Assembly (NCBI GenBank): GCA_013215985.1
Contig: JABSOL010000004.1
Span: 1-49,997, forward strand
DNA: 49,997 bases
Source of the DNA: Campylobacteraceae bacterium
Lineage (GTDB): Bacteria; Campylobacterota; Campylobacteria; Campylobacterales; Arcobacteraceae
Direction of reading: 5' to 3'
Of this stretch, positions 1 to 8,811 are shown piece by piece. The position numbers were made by a program, and so were the translations under genes. Under the pieces are notes generated by a model, which saw only the letters and a list, made by a program, of their open reading frames with translations, did not search any database and was not told where the DNA came from. How positions within the stretch are numbered: position 1 is the stretch's first letter; every line of letters starts with the position of its first letter.

Positions 1-205
1 AATTATCAATGAAAAAAAAAAAATTGTTAGTTTTATCGCGTTAATTATATTCATATATATATATATATAAAAAAAAAAAAAACAAGGTAAATCAAAAATT
101 AAATACAAGATTTGTATCAGACGATAAGACTTTGTTAGGAGTGGTACAATTAGATAAATGGGATTTTGAAGATGCTCATATAGGTATTTATAATACAGAA
201 CGATT
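1..205 (+). pseudogene. Fragment of a GNAT-like (PseH-like?) acetyltransferase
   Basis: Plus-strand frame reads KVNQKLNTRFVSDDKTLLGVVQLDKWDFEDAHIGIYNTE, resembling the GNAT beta4 region, then runs into sequence antisense to the neighbouring gene; coding similarity lost at about 205. Confidence 0.3.
49..82. repeat. Low-complexity (TA)n followed by poly-A
   Basis: Direct reading of tatatatatatatata then aaaaaaaaaaaaa. Confidence 0.7.
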
Positions 206-682
206 AATAAAATTGTTATCAGTAATGGATATAGATATTAATTTTTCAACATTATCTAAAAACTCTTTTTTATTATTTGAGACTAACAATAAAGAAGGAA
301 TTCTTGAAATAATAGACAGATCAGTTGATTTTGATTCTTCATTTGAATTATCTTTAAAATGATCAATCGTTTTTTGACTTGAAGAATCTATATATCCATT
401 ATAAGAACTCAGAAAAGACATGAATTCTTTTATATAAGTATTTTTATCAAATATTTTTTGTTTTTTAATAAAATTATAAAAAAACATATTCAAATCACCA
501 TAATGAGTTAACTCACCAGCTTTTTTTCCCTTATGCCATTTACTTTGTGCATTATTTAATTCATTCCAATTTAAGGGAAGTTTTTTTAATTGTTTTTCAT
601 CATATATCCAATGTGAACCAAGACAATATGCATCGGCAACTATACTAGCTAAAACTAAATCTTTTACTTTTACATTATACAT
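188..682 (-). pseudogene. ADP-ribosylglycohydrolase family protein, apparently C-terminally truncated
   Basis: MYNVKVKDLVLASIVADAYCLGSHWIYDE...GELTHYGD resembles the ARH/DraG N-terminus; only 164 aa and ends at the junction with the GNAT-like fragment. Confidence 0.5.
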
Positions 683-784
683 AAGAACTCCAATAAATAA
701 TTATTAAAGATATTGTGCCATAAATATAATCTTTTGTCTAAATTATTAAATCTTTATATTTTTATATCTATTAATTTTTGGAAT

Positions 785-825
785 AAAAAAAGGGTAAAAG
801 CTTAAGCTTCTACCCTTTTTTAAAG
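785..825. terminator. Bidirectional intrinsic terminator-like hairpin
   Basis: AGGGTAaAAGC TTAA GCTTcTACCCT flanked by A-run and T-run, next to the lactate permease stop. Confidence 0.75.
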
Positions 826-833
826 AAAATAAA

Positions 834-2534
834 TTATTTACTAATCGTCATTAATGGATCAACTAGTCCGATTCCATACATACCAATCATACCAATTATA
901 CCAGCAAGTAAACAATAATAAATTGTAGGAATAATAGTTCTTCTTAAAGTATCACCCTCTTGATCTAATAAACCAACAGTAGCAGATGCTGCAACAACAT
1001 TATGAATTGCAATCATATTACCAGCTGCCGCGCCAACTGCTTGAAGAGCTACCATAAATGCAGTAGATAAACCTAAAGCATCAGCAACACCAAATTGGTA
1101 CTGAGATAACATCATATTAGAAACAGTATTACTTCCTGCAATAAATGCTCCTAAAGCTCCAACAAGTGGTGCAAATAATGGATAAATATCACCCATAGAA
1201 GCAGCAACATAATTAGCCATAGCAACAGGCATAGAATCAAATCCAGCTCCATTAATTCCAGAGTTAATTAGAATTCTTACTAATGGAATAGTAAATACAA
1301 GTACAAAACCAGCACCTAACATTACTCTTGAAGACTCTCCAACAGCTGCTTTAATTTCACCAAATTTCATACCATGTAAGAAATAAGTTAAAAGAACAAC
1401 AAATACTAAGATACCACCTGGTAAGTATAAAGGAACAATTGAATAAGAAATACCTTCACCTAAAATATCTTTGAAAGGAATTACCCAACCTTTAACGAAT
1501 GCTTTAACATCATCAGATACTCTTGTTAATACTAAAATTAAAGCTACAAGAACATAAGGAATCCAAGCTTTAGTTAAAGACATAGGAACTTTTTCAGTCA
1601 TAGCATCAAGTTTCATCTCAAATTTACTTACCCAATGAACTGGCCATTTTTCTCTTGGTGCAAAATCCCAAGTATCTTTAGGTACTAAGAAACCTTTTTT
1701 AGCAGCAAATGTAACAATTGGTAAACCAATTAATGCTCCGATTAATGATGGGAACTCAGCTCCTAAATAAACACCAGTTAATGCGTAAGGAATTGTAAAC
1801 GCTAAACCACCAAAGATTGCAAAAGGAACAATTGATAAACCTTCAGTCCAAGATTTATTTTGACCAAAGAATCTAGTCATCATAACAATCATAAACAATG
1901 GAATCATTGTTCCAATAACAGCATGAACAATTGCAACTTCTGAAATAATAATTTGTAAGTATTGATCCCATGAAGAACCTACTGAACTTAAAGTAGCTCC
2001 AATACCATCTGAATCTAAACCTTTGTTAACACCAATTAAAATTGGAGTTCCAACTGCACCAAATGATACAGGAGTTGATTGAATCATCATACCAATCATA
2101 ACAGCAGCCATTGCAGGGAAACCAATTGCTACCATTAATGGTGCAGCAATTGCAGCTGGTGTTCCAAATCCTGAAGCACCTTCGATAAATGAACCAAATA
2201 ACCAAGCAATAATAATTACTTGAATTCTTCTATCTGGTGAAACATTATTAAAACCTTGTCTAATTACAGCAATTGCACCTGAGTGTTTTAAAGTATTTAG
2301 AAGTAAAATTGCTCCAAATATAATCCATAAAACTGCAACTGTAATAAGAAGACCTTGAATTGAAGAAGCTAAAATTCTATTAAAAGAAACTTCCCATACT
2401 AAATAAGCAACTAATGAAGTTACTACATAAACAGCTGGCATTGCTTTTTTTGCAGGTAATCTAAAACCTACTAAAAGAACAGCTGCAACGATTATTGGTA
2501 AAGCGGCACAAAGTGCTTGTAAACTGATATCCAT
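834..2534 (-). CDS. lldP: L-lactate permease (LctP family)
   Basis: [36 protein letters not shown]..., multi-TM; RBS aaggag before the internal ATG at 2534 (ORF track extends to 2606). Confidence 0.9.
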   Translation of the reverse strand: MDISLQALCAALPIIVAAVLLVGFRLPAKKAMPAVYVVTSLVAYLVWEVSFNRILASSIQGLLITVAVLWIIFGAILLLNTLKHSGAIAVIRQGFNNVSPDRRIQVIIIAWLFGSFIEGASGFGTPAAIAAPLMVAIGFPAMAAVMIGMMIQSTPVSFGAVGTPILIGVNKGLDSDGIGATLSSVGSSWDQYLQIIISEVAIVHAVIGTMIPLFMIVMMTRFFGQNKSWTEGLSIVPFAIFGGLAFTIPYALTGVYLGAEFPSLIGALIGLPIVTFAAKKGFLVPKDTWDFAPREKWPVHWVSKFEMKLDAMTEKVPMSLTKAWIPYVLVALILVLTRVSDDVKAFVKGWVIPFKDILGEGISYSIVPLYLPGGILVFVVLLTYFLHGMKFGEIKAAVGESSRVMLGAGFVLVFTIPLVRILINSGINGAGFDSMPVAMANYVAASMGDIYPLFAPLVGALGAFIAGSNTVSNMMLSQYQFGVADALGLSTAFMVALQAVGAAAGNMIAIHNVVAASATVGLLDQEGDTLRRTIIPTIYYCLLAGIIGMIGMYGIGLVDPLMTISK

Positions 2535-2726
2535 AAATATCTCCTTGTTAATTACCTTATGATATTCTAATCCTATGATAATGCTATGATAAAAATAACA
2601 TAGCATTAAAATAGCATTTAGAAAGAAGACAGTGAGAAAGAAGGTAACATTTAATTTTTTTTAATCTTATTAATTTAAATCACATTTTTAACATACTATA
2701 ATGTAAAAAAGATATAAAGGTAGACG

Positions 2727-3164
2727 TTGAACAACTTTCAATACGCATTAAATAGATTTATTAAAACAGGAATTACTTTATTTTTATTATATTTAATATT
2801 CACAAATTTTTTAGCTTTCATAGGAGTTATATTTTTTATTGGTGTTTTATTTTATTTTTTAGTATATAAAAGATTAAAAAAGATGTCAAAAGGATTTAAA
2901 TTTCAATTTAACCAAGCAGACTTTCAAAATGCAAACTTTCATCAAGGTGGACATCAATCAAGTTTTTCTCAAAAGCCTCAAATGGATGAAGTTCAAAAAG
3001 CAAAAAACTTTTTCTCTTTTACTCACGATCCAACAAAAGAAGATATTAAAAAGAAATATAAAGAATTAGCTAGAAAATATCATCCAGATATTAATGATCA
3101 TGGTGATGAATTAATGAAAGAATTAAATCATCATAAAGATGTATTAATGCAAACTTTTGCATAA
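2727..3164 (+). CDS. Membrane-anchored DnaJ-domain protein
   Basis: N-terminal TM, C-terminal J domain with HPD motif (ARKYHPDINDH); TTG start. Confidence 0.8.
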   Translation: MNNFQYALNRFIKTGITLFLLYLIFTNFLAFIGVIFFIGVLFYFLVYKRLKKMSKGFKFQFNQADFQNANFHQGGHQSSFSQKPQMDEVQKAKNFFSFTHDPTKEDIKKKYKELARKYHPDINDHGDELMKELNHHKDVLMQTFA

Positions 3165-3173
3165 AAATAAATC

Positions 3174-3668
3174 TTGTTTATAATTCAATTAAAAAAGATC
3201 TTTTTGATAATAATATTATTATCAAGTTCTTTTTTATTTTACTCACTTTATAAAAACTATCTCTTCGACAATAATGTTTTAAATGAAAAGATTATTAATC
3301 AAATTAAAATTAAAGAACTATATTTAAAAAAACTTGTTTTACAAAAATTTAATATACATGTTAATTTTCCAATAATAATATCTAATAATTTAAATGGAAA
3401 TCTTTTTGGCTTAGCTTCTTATGGTGAAAATGAAGATATTAAAATTGTTTTAAATAAAAAAAGATTTAAAGAAAGTTTAGATTATATGATAAATGATGTT
3501 TTACCTCATGAATATGCTCATGCTATGATTTTTAAATTAAAGATTTATTCAAATGAAGATAAAGGTCACTCAAAAGCTTGGATTAAAATGTGTAAAATAC
3601 TAGAAGGTTTAAAGTGCGAGAGATTTGTAAATAATGCAGATATTGTTTTTGGAAAAACTAAGTTCTAA
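3174..3668 (+). CDS. SprT-like zinc metallopeptidase-domain protein
   Basis: HEYAHAMIFKLKIYSNEDKGHSKAWIKMCKILEG (HExxH plus downstream H); TTG start. Confidence 0.7.
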   Translation: MFIIQLKKIFLIIILLSSSFLFYSLYKNYLFDNNVLNEKIINQIKIKELYLKKLVLQKFNIHVNFPIIISNNLNGNLFGLASYGENEDIKIVLNKKRFKESLDYMINDVLPHEYAHAMIFKLKIYSNEDKGHSKAWIKMCKILEGLKCERFVNNADIVFGKTKF

Positions 3669-3689
3669 GTCAAAATTAAATTTTGACTT
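3667..3689. terminator. Palindromic terminator between convergent genes
   Basis: AAGTCAAAATT-a-AATTTTGACTT perfect inverted repeat. Confidence 0.7.
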
Positions 3690-3966
3690 AAAAACTTGGT
3701 AACATTTCTTTTTTAGAAACTAATTCTTTTGATTTAGAATTAAACATATTTATATGAAAACTATCTTCATGCTCTTTATGTGCTTCTTCATTTCTAAATT
3801 CAGAATAAACTAAAAATTCTGAAGTATCTTCATCACTTTGATATACCTCAAAACAAACACAACCACTCTCTTGAACTGTTGAAAATAAAAGTTTTGATAA
3901 AAGAATTTGTAATTCTTTTTCTCTTTCATTATTAGCTCTATATATTTCTTGTATTACTATATTCAT
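3688..3966 (-). CDS. Antibiotic biosynthesis monooxygenase (YgiN-like)
   Basis: MNIVIQEIYRANNEREKELQILLSKLL...GCVCFEVYQSDEDTSEFLVYSEFRNEEAHKEHEDS pattern. Confidence 0.7.
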   Translation of the reverse strand: MNIVIQEIYRANNEREKELQILLSKLLFSTVQESGCVCFEVYQSDEDTSEFLVYSEFRNEEAHKEHEDSFHINMFNSKSKELVSKKEMLPSF

Positions 3967-4040
3967 AATTTTCCTATCTATTAAAAATGTAATGTACAAA
4001 ATATAAGTTTATAGCTTACTTAAGTGTAAACTTTATGAAC

Positions 4041-5003
4041 TTATTTACTTAAGTTTTTTGCAAAACTTAATAAGTCTTCATTTATTTCTGCTTTATAAGA
4101 ATTAACTTCTTTTAAGTCAAGAAATTTAAATTTAGAATTTTTATATACTATTACTTTTTTTAAATTGTCTTTTTTTATTAATTTATTTATACTTTTAACT
4201 ACAAATAGATTAGCCATTAGCCTATCATATGAACTAGGTGTTCCACCTCTTTGAATATATCCTAAAACTAAAAGTCTTGTATCCATTTTTAAATCATTTG
4301 TAAATAAATCAACCATTTTAGTAGAAGCATCACTTCCTTCTGCAACAATTGCTAAAGTATAAACTCTTCCATCAAGAACTTCATTTAAAAGTCTGTTTTT
4401 TATACTTTCATAATCTGCTTTAATTTCAGGAATTATACATACCTCAGCACCAGAAGTAATAGCAGAGACCAAAGCCAAGTAACCAAAATCTCTTCCCATT
4501 GTTTCAATAACAAATGCTCTATTTAAAGAAGATGATGTATCTCTTATCTCATCTAAAGCTCTTGATATTACATTTAAACAAGTATCGACACCAAGTGAAT
4601 AAGAACTTTTATAAACGTCATTATCAATAGTAGAAGGAATTCCAACAACAGAAATATCAAATTCATTTGAGAATACTTCTATAGCTTTAAAAGAACCATT
4701 TCCACCTAAGACTATAAGTTTATTTATTCCGAATGCTTGCAAATTTTCAAAAGATAAAGCTCTATATTTTTTTTTAAAAAATCTTTTAGATCTAGACGTT
4801 CTAATTATTGTTCCACCTAAATGAGAAAGACCTGAAACATCTTCTATTTTTGCTTCTTTAATTTTAGAATCAATTAAACCTTCTAATCCTTCATAAATTA
4901 AAAATGGCCTAATATTATTATTTAAAGAATGTTCCACAAAAGCTTTGATTGCGGGGTTACTACCTGCACAATCTCCACCAGAGGACATTATTGCAATATT
5001 CAT
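4041..5003 (-). CDS. pfkA: 6-phosphofructokinase family protein
   Basis: SSGGDCAGSNPAI, GIPSTIDNDVYKSSYSLGVDT, ETMGRDFGYLAL, LGYIQRGGTPSSYDR motifs. Confidence 0.88.
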   Translation of the reverse strand: MNIAIMSSGGDCAGSNPAIKAFVEHSLNNNIRPFLIYEGLEGLIDSKIKEAKIEDVSGLSHLGGTIIRTSRSKRFFKKKYRALSFENLQAFGINKLIVLGGNGSFKAIEVFSNEFDISVVGIPSTIDNDVYKSSYSLGVDTCLNVISRALDEIRDTSSSLNRAFVIETMGRDFGYLALVSAITSGAEVCIIPEIKADYESIKNRLLNEVLDGRVYTLAIVAEGSDASTKMVDLFTNDLKMDTRLLVLGYIQRGGTPSSYDRLMANLFVVKSINKLIKKDNLKKVIVYKNSKFKFLDLKEVNSYKAEINEDLLSFAKNLSK

Positions 5004-5011
5004 TTTATTTC

Positions 5012-5653
5012 CTAATAGTTTTCTTTATCTTCAAACTCATCAGCACTAGCATATAACTCACTAGCCCAGACTTGATCATTTAATAAATCTTCGTCACTAA
5101 TAGCATCTGCTATATATACTAACTCTTCAGCATTAGATACTTCTTTAATAGCTAAAATATAAATCTCTTTAGCCCAAGCAGGATCATTTAATAAATCCAT
5201 ATCACATAAAGAATCAGCAATACAATAATAATCATAAGAACTTTTTGCTTTGCTTATACATTCATTATATAAAGTAGCTGCTATTTTTACATCATAAAAA
5301 CCATCATTCTTTTTAGCTAATTCATCTGCTAAGTTTCTTAAGTCTCTTAAGTTTGTAATCTTCTTAATTGTAATATCAAGTAACTCTTTAGCCCAATCTG
5401 TATCATTAAGACCAAATCTTTTACCAACAGAAAATGCTAATTCTTTATAATCTCTAAAATCTTCAGCTCTTTGACTCGCTTCATCAAATAAAGCTTCAGC
5501 TAATTCAACATTATTACCAAACTCATCAGAGCAAAATTTATTAGCCCAATAACATAAATTAACATTATGAGATAAATCTGTAACTATTTTTTTGATATTA
5601 GAATCTAAAGCATATCTATTTTTTATTTCATCTAATAGTTTTTCATCACGCAT
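5012..5653 (-). CDS. Repeat-containing hypothetical protein
   Basis: Tandem about 37-aa units, e.g. LLNDPAWAKEIYILAIKEVSNAEELVYIADAISDED / LLNDQVWASELYASADE. Confidence 0.7.
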   Translation of the reverse strand: MRDEKLLDEIKNRYALDSNIKKIVTDLSHNVNLCYWANKFCSDEFGNNVELAEALFDEASQRAEDFRDYKELAFSVGKRFGLNDTDWAKELLDITIKKITNLRDLRNLADELAKKNDGFYDVKIAATLYNECISKAKSSYDYYCIADSLCDMDLLNDPAWAKEIYILAIKEVSNAEELVYIADAISDEDLLNDQVWASELYASADEFEDKENY

Positions 5654-5820
5654 ATAAAACCTTTTTTATTAATAATAATGTATTTTAGTCTATATATAGT
5701 AAGAGTATAGTGAAAAATAGAGTTTAATTCAAAAATAAGTAAAATTTTACATAATAGAGTATTTATAAAAGAAGCTAACATTATTTTAAGTATAACTTAC
5801 ATATAATTCTACTCTTACAA

Positions 5821-5905
5821 GCCCGTATGGTGAAATTGGTAAACACGTCGGATTCAAAATCCGATGCTTCACGGCTTCTCGGTTCAATTCCGAGTATGGG
5901 TACCA
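5821..5905 (+). tRNA. tRNA-Leu (anticodon CAA), CCA encoded
   Basis: gcccgta...tatgggt acceptor stem, anticodon loop ttCAAaa in tcgga/tccga stem, T-loop ggttcaattcc, 3' acca. Confidence 0.93.
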
Positions 5906-5914
5906 CCTAAATAA
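5900..5914 (+). repeat. Putative att site (direct repeat copy 1)
   Basis: gtaccacctaaataa, overlapping tRNA-Leu 3' end; identical 15-mer at 17494. Confidence 0.6.
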
Positions 5915-6090
5915 ACTACTAATAAAGTACCTTTCTATGGTGCTTCAACGAAATTAAATACAATCTAAACACACAACTATTACACGTATCTCTCTATTTT
6001 TTTAATAAGCATATTATCATTAGTTTTTTTGTATTTTGCTTAAAAACGTGTATCAAGTGTGTATCATTAAAATAATAAAACTATATTCTA

Positions 6091-6524
6091 TCAATCTAAA
6101 TTCAACTTAGATTCACCCTCAAGTAAAATTCTAAAGTTAAAATGTTCAGTCACTTCTTTAAATGACTATACGTATATCTCATGGCATAATTATCTAACAC
6201 TTGTATCTGTACTTCATCGTGAATATTAGCTACGAACTCATAACCATCAACACCTAACGGTATCTCTTTCATTAAGTTCTTGTCTAACGCCACTAAATAT
6301 TGCTTCATAACTAAAACTCCGGCACTCTGTAGTAACACATTTAATGTACTGTGAGCAATTCTAATCTTTAATATTCTTCCATCAAGTCCTTTGATATACT
6401 TTTGGTCTTTATCTTTCTCTGCTACAGCCTCTCGTAGGTCTGTAAGTGCAGGTAATGAACTCAAGAATCTCTCTTTAATCAACCACCCATCAATCGCATA
6501 ACATATTATTTCTCTTATTTTCAT
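6091..6524 (-). pseudogene. T7-like family-A DNA polymerase, C-terminal remnant with frameshift
   Basis: KERFLSSLPALTDLREAV..KYIKGLDGRILKIRIAHSTLNVLLQSAGVLVMKQ..VANIHDEVQIQV matches T7 gp5 C-terminus; after a frameshift near 6150-6165 the sequence continues as FKEVTEHFNFRILLEGESKLNLD* to 6091. Confidence 0.8.
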
Positions 6525-6587
6525 ACTTTCTATTTTCAGTAGGTTTTTTGTGGTAGACTTCCAACTATTTTATTAAAAAGGTATTTT

Positions 6588-6779
6588 ATGAATGTGAAAA
6601 ATATAGGAGAGCATTTAGCTGTTCTCTTTGTGAGTCTACTTTTAGGTGTATTCTTGGGTGGACTAATATTAATGGTATTAGACATTGAGTACAAACACAA
6701 TGATTCTTATAGGTTAGTATATGTGTCTTGTGCGCTATTTATAGCTCCTTTCATTACAATACAGATTTCAAAGACCTAA
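6588..6779 (+). CDS. Small membrane protein (two predicted TM segments)
   Basis: 63 aa, LAVLFVSLLLGVFLGGLILMVL and LFIAPFITIQI hydrophobic segments; RBS-like aaaaggt upstream. Confidence 0.45.
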   Translation: MNVKNIGEHLAVLFVSLLLGVFLGGLILMVLDIEYKHNDSYRLVYVSCALFIAPFITIQISKT

Positions 6780-7129
6780 CGCATTTAGTATATTAAAGAG
6801 TTTCAATTCTTTGTCTTTAAATTATTACCTAAAACTTTCATACTGAAGCTCTGTGGAGATTCTTCTGTACAAACACACATGATTAATTAGATAACGCTCT
6901 CAGGGAGCTGTGGGGATGGGTATCATTGTTGGCTTATGTTGAAAACAAATAGATATAGAAGACACAGAGACCTAAGTTGTACTGTAGATGTGTATAGAGT
7001 TATATCAGTAGTGGTTAGAGTAGATACCTATAATATAATGATATAGATGCAACCTATACTACACTAGTATCTACCTATATATCTATAGTATTACTCAACC
7101 CCTTCTTATAGTAAGTACGGGAGAAGAGC

Positions 7130-8233
7130 CTACGTTAATATAGGCTCTCTACCGATTATTAGACTATAATTCTTTGTTATCGATTGTCTAAGTTTATGTT
7201 CTAATTCTTTCTTTACTATGTAGCTATCATGAACTGTAAGAACTACTTGATTATCTTTTGTAAACTCTTCAATCACATTCATACAAACTCTTGAATCTAA
7301 GTAGTGTAAATCTAATCCTCTTCCTTGAAAGAACCACTCATCAGCAATAACTTTATAATGTTCATAACAGTCTAATACAAGTCCCTTGAGGTAACTTCTT
7401 TCACAATCTTTATACTTATCAAGTAGTGCTTTAACAGTGCGTTCAACACCTTGTGCATAACTTCTAACTCCATCTCCTATATTGAACATCATATTGATTG
7501 TATCTTTTACAAGTGCTCTAGGATAATCTTTAATAATATACAAGTCTCCTGAAGCATCTATCTTTGATAACTGTAGAACAATCCTAAGTGAACAGTTAGC
7601 AATATCAACCTCTACAGTTTCAACATCATTAATAGTTATTGTTGCTCTTTTATATGACTTACAGCTCTGCCAATGACCTACATAAATCCTACCATGTTTC
7701 TTCAAGTCATTTATATATGTTCTCTTAACTTTTATTCTTTCATAGATTCTTTTACCATCTATTTTGAGTTTAATCCAAGGTGAACTTAGTAACTCCGTGT
7801 ATCTTTTAAGAATAGCTCTATCTTTGTGAGTTTTCTCATTATCATCATAATCTGCAAGTACTTTAGAACGTTTAAGCTCTATTGGTTCATTGTCTCTATG
7901 TAGCGTTATGTCTGCTAAACTAATCTCATACTCATTAATTAAATCCATTAATTTAGAAGTCACTATAAACTCAGACCTAACGTCTACCCGAGGGCCTCTA
8001 GGAGCCTTATACAAGTGTATGTATTCATTATCTGCTAACCATTTAATAACATTGTAGAACACACAGTAAGTCAATCCTACGGGGTTGTATCTATCAGGTA
8101 TTGTGGAGTTATTCTTATCTAAAGATACAGTTATATACGTTCTTGATGACATCACACTTTGAATACTGTTACATAAGATATTCTTTAATGTATCCTCGTA
8201 TTGCTGTGTTGTAGTTTTGTATCTGATTAGCAT
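7130..8233 (-). CDS. Divergent family-A DNA polymerase-like protein of mobile elements
   Basis: Motif A-like VEVDIANCSLRIVLQL, motif B-like RALVKDTINMMFNIGDG, motif C-like VLTVHDSYIV; frame is open upstream of the ATG (..SPEIQYITEDILEVAIESM), so the 5' end may be truncated. Confidence 0.6.
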   Translation of the reverse strand: MLIRYKTTTQQYEDTLKNILCNSIQSVMSSRTYITVSLDKNNSTIPDRYNPVGLTYCVFYNVIKWLADNEYIHLYKAPRGPRVDVRSEFIVTSKLMDLINEYEISLADITLHRDNEPIELKRSKVLADYDDNEKTHKDRAILKRYTELLSSPWIKLKIDGKRIYERIKVKRTYINDLKKHGRIYVGHWQSCKSYKRATITINDVETVEVDIANCSLRIVLQLSKIDASGDLYIIKDYPRALVKDTINMMFNIGDGVRSYAQGVERTVKALLDKYKDCERSYLKGLVLDCYEHYKVIADEWFFQGRGLDLHYLDSRVCMNVIEEFTKDNQVVLTVHDSYIVKKELEHKLRQSITKNYSLIIGREPILT

Positions 8234-8272
8234 ACTTTCTATAGCAACTTCTAGTATGTCTTCAGTTATGTA

Positions 8273-8722
8273 TTGAATCTCAGGAGAATAACTCCAAAGT
8301 GTATTGACAAACGTCTAAATAATTGTGATGATGATGAACTGGTTTTTGAATCATTAGTAATATATTATTGGTATACTTCAATATATTTTTCTATGGATGA
8401 AAAAGAAAATACTCTATTATTTTCTGAAAAAACTTTAACTATAATTAATAGTTCTAAGAATGTTAAAACTTCTGTAATTGAGGAAGAAGGCATTAAATCT
8501 ATTTCAAAACAAATGAATCATATTAAAAGTATTTATATATAAAAAATACCGATTAAAAGTCTTAAAAAATATGGACGAAATCAAGTTATACATGTTGAAT
8601 ATTCAAATAGAACTAAGAAAGAAGGAAAATATAAAAAGTTTAAAAATGATATAAATTCCAAAAGTTGCATGATTATAACATTAAATAATAATACTTTATT
8701 CAAAAATAATATCATAAGATAA
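8273..8722 (+). pseudogene. Hypothetical ORF interrupted by an in-frame TAA at 8540-8542
   Basis: Frame resumes after the stop as KIPIKSLKKYGRNQVIHVEYSNRTKKEGKYKKFKND... to TAA at 8720. Confidence 0.35.
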
Positions 8723-8811
8723 GAATAATTTGACTTATCTACTGTTTTAAAATTCTGTGACAGTCTACTTATTTGACCACTTCCTTAATTATGTGAACTG
8801 TCACTAGAGTT

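Noticed and set aside
132-362. Plus-strand 76-aa ORF
   Set aside because: Chimera of a GNAT-like fragment and antisense of the ARH-like gene, not a real single protein
6780-7129. Island intergenic region with many small near-repeats (e.g. agctctgtggagat / agctgtggggat)
   Set aside because: Repeats short and imperfect; no tRNA, CRISPR or promoter array could be supported
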